Shown: positions 1 through 7,096, numbered from the stretch's first letter. The stretch is 11,652 bases of DNA from RGIG7300 sp045133915 (GCA_045133915.1 JBGUUX010000055.1:1-11652), one strand, 5' to 3'. Notes: generated by a model not told the origin, from the sequence alone. Made by a program: numbers and translations.

Positions 1-17
1 ATATTTAATCAATATCT

Positions 18-75
18 GTTGGTTGGTGAATTGAATAGAAATAATTAATTATTTCACATGTCCGACCGACTTTTT
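18..75 (+). terminator. Possible upstream-gene terminator with long internal loop
   Basis: GTTGGTTGG (18-26) can pair in RNA over all nine positions with CCGACCGAC (62-70) if two G-U pairs are allowed, and TTTTT follows at 71-75. The enclosed region contains a perfect 18-bp AT palindrome at 38-55 (GAAATAATTAATTATTTC) that would form an inner hairpin. This could end a gene that lies to the left of the window. It is weaker than the hairpin at 85-116 because the loop is large. Confidence 0.35.
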
Positions 76-84
76 CGACAGTCT

Positions 85-116
85 GAAGTCATCACGCAAG
101 TGATGACTTCTTTTTT
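85..116 (+). terminator. Intrinsic terminator upstream of the phosphatase operon
   Basis: A perfect 11-bp stem, GAAGTCATCAC (85-95) with GTGATGACTTC (100-110), is closed by a GCAA tetraloop and followed by six T (111-116). It insulates the promoter at 141-169 from transcription arriving from the left. Confidence 0.88.
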
Positions 117-140
117 AGTCTATTATTTTATAAAAATCTC

Positions 141-169
141 TTTACACTTCGGCTAAAATGTGATAAAAT
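141..169 (+). promoter_or_regulatory. Sigma-A promoter of the phosphatase/mutS-like operon
   Basis: TTTACA (141-146) is followed by a 17-bp spacer and TAAAAT (164-169), with a TGn extended -10 at 161-163. It lies after the terminator and 22 bp before the first start codon, and it is the only strong promoter seen before 5397. Genes from 192 to 3730, and possibly to 5348, could be read from it. Confidence 0.75.
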
Positions 170-191
170 ATACCGAAGGAGTGTTGACAGT

Positions 192-872
192 ATGATAGTT
201 GATATGCATTCACATATACTACCCGGCGCCGATCACGGCTCGGACTCTGTGGAGACCTCGGTCGCACAGGTCAAGAGAGCTATAGAGGCGGGAGTTACGG
301 CAATACATTTAAGCTCTCATTTCTATCATCACCGTGATACGGTCGAAGATTTTCTTGCAAGACGTAAGCATTGTTACGACAAGCTTATGGCAGCTCTTGA
401 CGAGGAGACCAAGTCTAAGATAACCTTTGTTTTGGGTGCGGAAGTGACCCTTGAGGTTGATCTTAAGGACGAACCCCGTTTAAGAGAACTTTGTATCGGC
501 GAGACCGACAACATACTTATAGAGATGCCCAATATGAAGTGGACAAACTGGACCTTCAACGCGCTTTACGATATAAGCACGCGTCACGGAGTGCGTCCGC
601 TGATAGCCCATGTTGACCGTTATGACGAAAAGCAGTGTAAAAAGCTTTATGAATACGGTTACAACTGTCAGCTTAACGCCTCATCCTTTAACAGATTGAT
701 CTCCCGACATAAGTCGATGAAGCTTCTTTACGATGGCAACGCCCATGTTATAGGCAGTGACGTCCACGGCAAAGAGGCAAAAGAATATGATTATTATGAA
801 AAGGCGCTGAAGCATATCTCTCCCTTTAAGGACGAGCTTATGAATTATGCCGCAGGGCTTTTAGGATTATAA
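192..872 (+). CDS. CpsB/YwqE-family PHP-domain phosphatase
   Basis: This 226-residue protein resembles the CpsB/YwqE family, manganese-dependent PHP-fold tyrosine-protein phosphatases that dephosphorylate bacterial tyrosine kinases controlling capsule and exopolysaccharide synthesis. Metal-binding motifs appear in family order: HSH (His6, His8) followed by ILPG, His43, GAE with Glu84, IAHVDRY with His140, and GSDVHG with Asp190 and His192. The family's usual TPHH is SSHF here and AHPER is AHVDR. The full-length PHP domain fills the chain and there is no signal peptide or membrane segment, so it is cytoplasmic. The start is set by AAGGAG at 176-181, ten bases upstream. The stop codon abuts the next ATG. 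No tyrosine kinase or polymer-export gene is in the window, so the substrate is unknown; a different phosphoesterase role is possible. Confidence 0.85.
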   Translation: MIVDMHSHILPGADHGSDSVETSVAQVKRAIEAGVTAIHLSSHFYHHRDTVEDFLARRKHCYDKLMAALDEETKSKITFVLGAEVTLEVDLKDEPRLRELCIGETDNILIEMPNMKWTNWTFNALYDISTRHGVRPLIAHVDRYDEKQCKKLYEYGYNCQLNASSFNRLISRHKSMKLLYDGNAHVIGSDVHGKEAKEYDYYEKALKHISPFKDELMNYAAGLLGL

Positions 873-2288
873 ATGGAGCATATAAGCATTATTCATTCAT
901 TACAACCGAATAAATGCGATCTCCCTTACGCAAGTCTGGAGGATATCAAGCTTACGGGGATCCTGCCCGCAAACGTTCTTGGCGTTATGCAGTATATACC
1001 CACGGAAGCTGATATGCAGACAAGGCAGAGCGTTTTTAAATATCTGTTTGAGTACGGCACCGCTGAGTTAGAAGCTCTTTGTGTTCAGCTCCATGAACTT
1101 GGTGAACTTTATAAGGCTTATGACAGTGCGGAAGACGGCGCAACAAAAAAGTATGTTTTTGCTGCTATATTATATAGACAGTACCTATTCTACAAAAGCT
1201 CGTCAGAGATCAATATAGATGCAGGTTTTTTTGAAAACTTTAAATTACATTTTACCGATCTCTACGACGTTACTCTTTTTGATGAAGCAAAGAGCGTATA
1301 TAATACCCTTACGAGAAATACAGGCGTAGAGATTAAGGAATCTAACCTTGTCTTTAAGAAGGCAGAGGGAAGAGGATATATAAGTGACATCCTACGGTGC
1401 GCAGGTGAGATGGGTATAGAGCTTAATGATCACAGCTTCACTTCAAAGGAGTTTGGCGCTGATATAGCCGCCTCTCTTGAAACTCTTTTCACGGATAAGT
1501 GGAAAGAACTCTCACTTTATTATGATAAATATAAAGCTACGCTTGACCGAGGTATACTCGATTATGCGGATCAGATTGATTTTTATATTTATAATACAAA
1601 ATTAGCACTTGAATATATCGGCCACGGTATACCACTGTGTTATGCCCATTGCGGCGAGGATATCTCTATTGCCCAAGGGTACGATATAACCCTTATGGCA
1701 AAGCAGTGCTATGACATAATACCGAACGATATAAGCTTTTCTGCCTCTGAGCCCGTATATTTTCTTGCGGGAGCAAACGGCGGCGGCAAGACCACCTATC
1801 TCAGAACGGTTGGCGTTTGCGTCATTATGTCACTTTGCGGTTGTCCTGTTCCTGCAAGACGTTCAAGAGTTTGCAGACTTCATTCTCTTCTTACACATTT
1901 CCCCCGTGACGAGCGCTTTGAGCTTGACGGAAGATTTCTCGACGAGCAGAGACGTGTGGACTATATACTTTCGGCTATGGGAGAGCGCAGTCTTATACTT
2001 TTAAACGAGACATATGCTACCACCAATGAAGAAAAAGCGTCTGAGATGACCTGTTTGCTTGCCGATAAGCTCAAAAATGAGGGTCAGTTTGCGGTATACG
2101 TGACTCACCAAAAAAAAGCTCAGGAAACTGATATTCCTTTGCTTACCTGCGTGGTGGATGAAGCCGACAGCGGAAAACGTACCTATAAGATAAGACCGTT
2201 AAGCAAGTCTGTGGGTTCCTACGCTGAAGATATACTTAAAAAATATTCGCTGTCAAGAGCCGATCTTGAAGAAAGGTTCGGTATATGA
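873..2288 (+). CDS. MutS-like ATPase, first of pair
   Basis: This 471-residue protein consists of a helical lever/clamp-like region (about 40-260) followed by a MutS-type ABC ATPase domain (about 280-470). Walker A is GANGGGKTT (300-308). The signature region around 352-360 contains DGRF. Walker B is SLILLNETYATT (373-384), with Asn378 where MutS has Asp and the catalytic Glu379 kept. The H-loop is VTH (410-412). The N-terminal mismatch-recognition and connector domains of MutS1 (about 850 residues) are absent, and there is no Smr nuclease tail as in MutS2. AGGA (863-866) lies six bases before the ATG, which follows directly on the phosphatase stop. It belongs to the broad MutS-related family; canonical mismatch repair is unlikely. 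Pairing with the next gene product is inferred. Confidence 0.8.
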   Translation: MEHISIIHSLQPNKCDLPYASLEDIKLTGILPANVLGVMQYIPTEADMQTRQSVFKYLFEYGTAELEALCVQLHELGELYKAYDSAEDGATKKYVFAAILYRQYLFYKSSSEINIDAGFFENFKLHFTDLYDVTLFDEAKSVYNTLTRNTGVEIKESNLVFKKAEGRGYISDILRCAGEMGIELNDHSFTSKEFGADIAASLETLFTDKWKELSLYYDKYKATLDRGILDYADQIDFYIYNTKLALEYIGHGIPLCYAHCGEDISIAQGYDITLMAKQCYDIIPNDISFSASEPVYFLAGANGGGKTTYLRTVGVCVIMSLCGCPVPARRSRVCRLHSLLTHFPRDERFELDGRFLDEQRRVDYILSAMGERSLILLNETYATTNEEKASEMTCLLADKLKNEGQFAVYVTHQKKAQETDIPLLTCVVDEADSGKRTYKIRPLSKSVGSYAEDILKKYSLSRADLEERFGI

Positions 2289-3730
2289 AGTACAGTATAT
2301 TATATAAGACCCCACAGGGTCAACAGACGTCCTCTCTGATATACGATCTGTCAATAGACCGATGTATAGCAAACCTTTCTGCGGACCTGCGTAAAAACGA
2401 TTATTTTTGCCGTATACTGTCAAGTCCTTTGACAAGGGTAGAGGATATACTCTATCGCAGATCCATACTTTCGGATTTCTGCGAAAACACGGCTCTTTTT
2501 TCAGAGCTGAAGACTCTTTTTACAAGATACGATAAGCTTAAAGCCGATTGGCTTGAGCTTAAAGGTAGCGGAGAACGCGTATCGGCAGAGCGGGGAAGCG
2601 AAGCGATGCTTGATTACGTTTATTCCTCACTTAAGGTAACCGCTCTTTTCCCCAAGACCATACTTTCCTTCTTTTCCTCTATAGTTGAGGCGTTTGAGGG
2701 GTATGAGATAGCCTCCGAGGGACTTACCTCCCTTCGTGACTATGCAAAGCACCTTCTTGAAAACAAGTCCTTAAAGGAGATAGAGGATATAGCCTCTCAC
2801 TTTATGTACAATGCTCCTTCGGACTATGACTTTGAACTGGTGTGCAGTATCGGTGACGCCCTGAATTGCGTGTCTGCCGAGATATGCTCGGTCTTGGATA
2901 GGGAAAAGAAGAAGAATTCTCTGTTGTCCATTCTTTCCAAGAAAAAGACAAAAGAGGGTGTGACAGAGAACCAAAGTGACGATGCTCGCGGATACGCTCT
3001 TGAGATACTCGGCGAAGCGATGTATCAGACAGACAGATTACTGTCTGACGTTACCGACGCTATATACGATAGCTTGTACGGTATATCCCGTGAGCTTGAC
3101 TTTTACGAGGTAGCGCTTAAGTATACGGATTTCCTTAAAAACAGTGGCAAACCGTACTGCTATCCCGAACTTACCAAGGGGCAGATAAGTGCAAACGAGC
3201 TGTACGATCTTTTCCTTCTTACCGAGGGCAAGTGTGAGGTCTATCCTAACGACGCCGACTTTACGGGGTATAACGGAGTGCTTATCCGAGGCAAGAACAA
3301 TACGGGTAAGACCACATTTCTGCGTTCTGTTGCAACGGCACAGCTCTTTTGTCAGGCAGGACTACCTGTAGCAGCAGCAGCGGCAAGTTTTCCCGTATTC
3401 AGCGGTATCTACACCCACTTTTCAAGCGCCGAGGAGGAGTTTGAAAAGGGGGACGTGTCAGGTCGCTTTGAGGGTGAGGTCAAGGCTGTAGCGGCCATAA
3501 TGGATAATATAACCGACGGCAGCTTGGTTATCCTTAACGAGACCTTTCAGACCACGGCTTATGATGAGGGAAGCCAAGCCATCTACGGTATACTCCGCGC
3601 TATGACCAAGCTTAACTGTCATTATATATTCGTAACCCACCTGACGCAGCTCTTTGATATGCTTGGTGAGGATACGGCAAAATTAGAAAGTTCAAACGGT
3701 GAGACTCCGTTTACAATAAAAAAACTTTAA
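2285..3730 (+). CDS. MutS-like ATPase, second of pair
   Basis: This 481-residue protein is a diverged paralogue of the preceding gene with the same layout: a long helical N-terminal region (about 50-290, with a charged Lys-rich stretch near 207-224) and a MutS-type ATPase domain (about 310-465). Walker A is GKNNTGKTT (336-344), signature SGRF is at 392-395, Walker B is SLVILNETFQTT (413-424) with Asn418/Glu419, and the H-loop is VTH (450-452). It ends sooner after the ATPase core than its partner. The start overlaps the previous stop in an ATGA arrangement, with GAAAGG at 2271-2276 as the ribosome site, so translation is probably coupled and the products made in similar amounts. This suggests an obligate heterodimer, as in eukaryotic MSH pairs. 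DNA target and biological role are unknown. Confidence 0.8.
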   Translation: MKYSILYKTPQGQQTSSLIYDLSIDRCIANLSADLRKNDYFCRILSSPLTRVEDILYRRSILSDFCENTALFSELKTLFTRYDKLKADWLELKGSGERVSAERGSEAMLDYVYSSLKVTALFPKTILSFFSSIVEAFEGYEIASEGLTSLRDYAKHLLENKSLKEIEDIASHFMYNAPSDYDFELVCSIGDALNCVSAEICSVLDREKKKNSLLSILSKKKTKEGVTENQSDDARGYALEILGEAMYQTDRLLSDVTDAIYDSLYGISRELDFYEVALKYTDFLKNSGKPYCYPELTKGQISANELYDLFLLTEGKCEVYPNDADFTGYNGVLIRGKNNTGKTTFLRSVATAQLFCQAGLPVAAAAASFPVFSGIYTHFSSAEEEFEKGDVSGRFEGEVKAVAAIMDNITDGSLVILNETFQTTAYDEGSQAIYGILRAMTKLNCHYIFVTHLTQLFDMLGEDTAKLESSNGETPFTIKKL

Positions 3731-3734
3731 GGAG
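3729..3734 (+). promoter_or_regulatory. Ribosome binding site overlapping upstream stop codon
   Basis: AAGGAG lies nine bases before the ATG at 3744 and overlaps the TAA (3728-3730) of the second MutS-like gene. There is no terminator and no convincing promoter in the 13-bp gap. The first SLH-SGNH gene is therefore either read with the MutS-like operon or has a promoter inside the preceding gene that I could not identify. Confidence 0.8.
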
Positions 3735-3743
3735 AATAAGAAC

Positions 3744-5348
3744 ATGAAAAGATTAGTTTGTTTCTTATTAACAGTGATCATGCTCGTAGGTATGATCCCC
3801 ATGACGGCAATCGCCGAAGACGGTGCTCTTTCCTTTACCGACGTTCAAGAAAAGCACTGGTTCCACGATGCAGTTAAGTACTGTGTAGACAAGGGTTATA
3901 TTGCAGGTATGAATGAGACCATGTTCGCACCTAACAAGAACCTTACCAGAGCGCAGTTCGTAACCATCCTTGCTAAGTTTGACGGTGTTGACCTTACTCA
4001 GTATGAGAACAAGGACGCAGGCTTTGAGGACGTTAAGACCTCTCATTGGTGGAACGAGGTTGTATGCTGGGCAGTAGAGAACGGCATCACAAGTGGACTT
4101 TCCGCAACCAAGTTCGGTCCTAACAACGACGTTACAAGAGCTCAGCTTGCAAGATTCTTCTACGTTTATACTGAGAAGACCGGCGGCGACGTTAAGGGCG
4201 CTGCTGATATCAGCGTATATCCCGATGCTTCCAAGATTGCAGATTGGGCTAAGGCTCCTATCGAATGGGCAGTTTCCGTAGGCCTTATTTCCGGTGTGGC
4301 AAAGGACGGCGTAAATTACCTTGATCCCAACGGCAAGGCTACAAGAGCTCAGGCTGCAGTTATGTTTATGAACTATGATCAGCTTAAGCCCGCTATTCCC
4401 GACTACGACGGTCGTATAGTATTCTGGGGCGACTCTCTTACACAGGGTATCTTCACAGGCTTCAGTGACGTTTCTCCTATGCCTTATCCCGAAACTGTAG
4501 GTAAGATCCTCAACTGCGAGATCAAGAACTACGGTATCGGTTCCGAGATGGCTTATCAGATCGCAGGCCGTCAGGGCGGTCTTCCCGTATATGCATATGC
4601 AACACCTGACGAACCTTTCGTGATTCCTGCAGACACCACTCCCGTAGAGATCTGTCTCTACAACGAGTTTATCGACGAGACCTACTCTGCTACCAACTTT
4701 ATCGGTATCGGTAATCAGGGTCTCTTCCAGGGTATTAACCCCATTAATGTAGGTGGCGTTCTCGGTGAAGTTAAGTGGGTAGAAGGCTCTAACTACACCT
4801 TTACACGTCTTGAGGCAGGTGAAGAGGTTACTCTTACCGATATGACTCTCGTTGAGACCTTTGGTATGAGAGACAAGCGTGAAGACGATATCGTTGTTTT
4901 CTGGATCGGTCATAACGACTGTCCTGCAGCAAACGACACCGAAAAGTTTGACGAGATCATCGGCTATCTCGACGCTATGATCGAGTACGCAGGTACCGAA
5001 AAATATCTCGTTATGGGTCTTATGGCAGAGCGTTACGTTCCCGGTTATGCTGAGATCAACGCAGCTATCAAGGCACATATGGAAGAAAAGGGTGAGGGCG
5101 AAAAGTTCCTCGACATCCGTACCTACCTTGCAGATCCCACACACCTTGACAGACTTGGTATTGAGCCTAACCAGGGTGATAACACTATGGACCTTGAGTG
5201 GATCGAAAAGGGTTGGGTTCCCGAGTCTCTCCAGTCCGAGAAATTCAGCAAGCAGGGTTACTCTCTCCACCTTAACCAGTACGGTTATGATCTCGTTGCA
5301 GAGAAGCTTGTTGAGACCTTCATCGAGCTTGGTTACGTAACTGAGTAA
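3744..5348 (+). CDS. SLH-anchored SGNH/GDSL hydrolase, copy 1
   Basis: This 534-residue exported protein has a signal peptide (1-24, cleavage likely after AIA), three SLH repeats (about 29-85, 92-145 and 153-215, carrying LTRAQ, VTRAQ and ATRAQ) and an SGNH hydrolase domain (about 223-534). SLH repeats bind pyruvylated secondary cell-wall polymers, so it should sit on the wall. Block I is GDSLTQG with nucleophile Ser231, block II is NYGIG (262-266), block III is GHND (389-392), and His509 is in block V. The residue three before His509 is Tyr506, not the usual Asp of DxxH. About 105 residues (277-380) with RQGG and IPAD motifs are inserted between blocks II and III. Probable activity is carboxylester hydrolysis or deacylation of glycan or lipid; substrate unknown. 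Codons such as ATC, AAG, GTT and CTT/CTC are favoured, suggesting high expression. Confidence 0.85.
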   Translation: MKRLVCFLLTVIMLVGMIPMTAIAEDGALSFTDVQEKHWFHDAVKYCVDKGYIAGMNETMFAPNKNLTRAQFVTILAKFDGVDLTQYENKDAGFEDVKTSHWWNEVVCWAVENGITSGLSATKFGPNNDVTRAQLARFFYVYTEKTGGDVKGAADISVYPDASKIADWAKAPIEWAVSVGLISGVAKDGVNYLDPNGKATRAQAAVMFMNYDQLKPAIPDYDGRIVFWGDSLTQGIFTGFSDVSPMPYPETVGKILNCEIKNYGIGSEMAYQIAGRQGGLPVYAYATPDEPFVIPADTTPVEICLYNEFIDETYSATNFIGIGNQGLFQGINPINVGGVLGEVKWVEGSNYTFTRLEAGEEVTLTDMTLVETFGMRDKREDDIVVFWIGHNDCPAANDTEKFDEIIGYLDAMIEYAGTEKYLVMGLMAERYVPGYAEINAAIKAHMEEKGEGEKFLDIRTYLADPTHLDRLGIEPNQGDNTMDLEWIEKGWVPESLQSEKFSKQGYSLHLNQYGYDLVAEKLVETFIELGYVTE

Positions 5349-5367
5349 TATTAAACCACATAAACGC

Positions 5368-5395
5368 AAAAAAAGACGGGAAACCGTCTTTTTTT
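5368..5395 (+). terminator. Terminator after SLH-SGNH copy 1
   Basis: Seven A are followed by GACGG (5375-5379), a GAAA tetraloop, CCGTC (5384-5388) and seven T (5389-5395). The A and T tracts can extend the stem. It ends the operon that starts at 192. Confidence 0.9.
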
Positions 5396-5396
5396 G

Positions 5397-5425
5397 TTGC
5401 TTTTATATCGTCTTTATGATAGAAT
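5397..5425 (+). promoter_or_regulatory. Probable promoter of SLH-SGNH copy 2
   Basis: TTGCTT (5397-5402) is followed by a 17-bp spacer and TAGAAT (5420-5425), with TGA as an extended -10 (5417-5419). The -35 is weak but the position just after a terminator is right. A transcript start near 5432 would leave a 5' leader of about 20 bases before the ATG at 5453. Confidence 0.55.
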
Positions 5426-5440
5426 GAAGTTATGAATAAC

Positions 5441-5446
5441 AAGGAG
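5441..5446 (+). promoter_or_regulatory. Ribosome binding site fixing the start at 5453
   Basis: AAGGAG lies six bases before the ATG at 5453. An in-frame ATG at 5432 is upstream of this site, has no Shine-Dalgarno of its own and would put seven charged or polar residues before a standard signal peptide, so it is not the start. Confidence 0.85.
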
Positions 5447-5452
5447 CGGCTT

Positions 5453-7096
5453 ATGAAAAAAATTATCTCTGTATTACTTGTTTTAGCTATGCTCGTACCC
5501 ATGAGCATCTTTGCGGTGGAGGGTGGCGAAATCCCCTTTACCGACGTAAAGGAAAGTCATTGGTGGTATGAGGCAATAGCATACTGTCATGAAAACGACC
5601 TGCTTAACGGTATGTCCGAAACCGAGTTCGGCCCTACCGTAACACTTACAAGAGCCATGTTCGTTCAGGCCCTTGCAACATTTGATGGTGTAAGAAAGGA
5701 CGATCTTCGTAACGAAGCATCCCCCTTTACCGACGTTAAGGAAAGCCATTGGTTCTATACTGCGGTAGAGTGGGCAAGACAGCAGGGTATAGTTGGCGGT
5801 ATGACAGATACTACCTTTCAGCCTAACGGCGCACTTACCCGTGCACAGATGGCAAGACTTTTCCATCAGTATGCAATATACAAGGGACTTAACACCGACA
5901 CAGAGGCGGATATTTCCTCCTTTGACGATAGCGCACAAATTCCCGCTTGGGCGCTTGACGGTATGAAATACTGTGTAGGCAGTGATCTTTTCGTTGGCTC
6001 TGATAACAAGCTTACTCCCTCGGCAACAGCCACCAGAGCACAACTTGCAACCGTAATTATGAAGTTCCATGCTCTTGTAAACACAGGCTGTGACCATCAG
6101 TGGAGCATGTGGATGTGTACCATAGCACCCTCCGAGAGTGACAGCGGCATCGAAACAAGGATCTGCACCCTCTGTGACGCACAGGAAAGCCGTGTGGTTG
6201 AGGCGTATAAGGGACGTATAGTATGCTGGGGTGACTCTGTAACACAAGGTATCTTTACCGGTTTTGGTGATATAGCCGAGGTTCCTTATCCCGAACGCGT
6301 GGGACAGATCCTCGGTGTAGAGAGCTTAAACTACGGTATCGGCGGTGAGATAGGACAGCAGATAGCTTGCCGTCAGGGTGGAATACCCTTCTATGTATAT
6401 GCAAGTGAAAGTATGCCCTTTACCATCCCTGCAGACAGAACTCCTGTGGAGATCGACCTTGTTCTTAACGAAGACGGTGATCCGGCAGAGATGGGTAACA
6501 ACTATATATATTCTGCTATTAATCCTATGCGTATAGGCGGCGTGTTAGGTGAACTTACCAAGGTAGAGGACTCCAATATCTATCACTTCACCCGACTTGA
6601 AGAGGGCGAGTCGCTGACCTTTACCGAACTTGTACAGGTTGAAACGCATGGCATGCTGGATAGCCGCGAGGATGATATCACCGTGCTTTGGATATGCCAT
6701 AACGATATATATCCTGCAAACGCACTCCCCGATCTTCTTGCCACCCTTGATGCCATGATAGAGGCTTGTCCTAACGATGAATACGTGGTGCTGGGTCTTA
6801 TGGGTGAGCGATACGTAAAAGACTATGCTGCGCTTAACGCGGGTATCAAGGCTCACCTTGAGTCTAAGGGCGTTGGTGAAAAGTACCTTGACGTGCGCAC
6901 CTATCTTGCAGATCCTCAGCATTTAGTGGATCTGGGTATCACTCCCAACGAGCGCGATGAATACTTTATGTCAAACGGTTGGATCCCCGCATCTCTTCAG
7001 GCGGCAGACGAGCTTCACTTAAACCAGCAGGGCTACGACCTGTTGGCGCAGTACGTGGCTGACAAGATCATAGAACTTGGATACTTAACTAACTAA
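5453..7096 (+). CDS. SLH-anchored SGNH/GDSL hydrolase, copy 2, with Cys-rich insert
   Basis: This 547-residue exported paralogue of copy 1 has a signal peptide (1-21, ending SIFA), SLH repeats (about 27-82, 90-145 and 153-207, with LTRAM, LTRAQ and ATRAQ) and an SGNH domain (about 253-547). Block I is GDSVTQG with Ser262, block II is NYGIGG (293-298), block III is CHND (415-418) with Cys in place of the usual Gly, and block V keeps the full DxxH (Asp519, His522). The RQGG/IPAD insertion spans about 308-407. Residues 211-252, between the SLH region and the hydrolase, hold Cys213, His215, Trp217, Cys238 and Cys241 in the pattern of a CxHxW...CxxC surface repeat not present in the other copies. 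Its second SLH repeat is nearly identical in DNA to that of copy 3. It probably acts on the cell wall as an esterase or deacylase; substrate unknown. Confidence 0.86.
   Translation: MKKIISVLLVLAMLVPMSIFAVEGGEIPFTDVKESHWWYEAIAYCHENDLLNGMSETEFGPTVTLTRAMFVQALATFDGVRKDDLRNEASPFTDVKESHWFYTAVEWARQQGIVGGMTDTTFQPNGALTRAQMARLFHQYAIYKGLNTDTEADISSFDDSAQIPAWALDGMKYCVGSDLFVGSDNKLTPSATATRAQLATVIMKFHALVNTGCDHQWSMWMCTIAPSESDSGIETRICTLCDAQESRVVEAYKGRIVCWGDSVTQGIFTGFGDIAEVPYPERVGQILGVESLNYGIGGEIGQQIACRQGGIPFYVYASESMPFTIPADRTPVEIDLVLNEDGDPAEMGNNYIYSAINPMRIGGVLGELTKVEDSNIYHFTRLEEGESLTFTELVQVETHGMLDSREDDITVLWICHNDIYPANALPDLLATLDAMIEACPNDEYVVLGLMGERYVKDYAALNAGIKAHLESKGVGEKYLDVRTYLADPQHLVDLGITPNERDEYFMSNGWIPASLQAADELHLNQQGYDLLAQYVADKIIELGYLTN

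Noticed and set aside
873..3730. Annotating the two ATPases as mutS or mutS2
   Set aside because: They lack the mismatch-recognition domain and the Smr domain, are much shorter than either family, and have Asn in Walker B, so a gene symbol would mislead.
3663..3743. Promoter-like sequences before copy 1 (TTGGTG/TAGAAA and TTTACA at 3710-3715)
   Set aside because: The first has only a 15-bp spacer and the second would start transcription at or past the ATG, so neither is convincing.
3768..5369. A 533-codon open frame on the minus strand covering all of copy 1
   Set aside because: It mirrors a strongly codon-biased real gene, is cysteine-rich without any domain pattern, begins at a TTG inside a terminator and has no ribosome site. 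The plus-strand frame has a signal peptide, SLH and SGNH motifs.
5432..5452. An upstream in-frame ATG that would lengthen copy 2 by seven residues
   Set aside because: The AAGGAG site lies downstream of it and correctly spaced for the ATG at 5453, and the other three paralogues all start at MKK or MKR.
5483..6247. Minus-strand open frame of 254 codons within copy 2, with similar ones in copies 3 (7700-8566) and 4 (10686-11021)
   Set aside because: These occupy the same antisense register of paralogous genes, lack ribosome sites and show no recognisable motifs; they are by-products of codon use.
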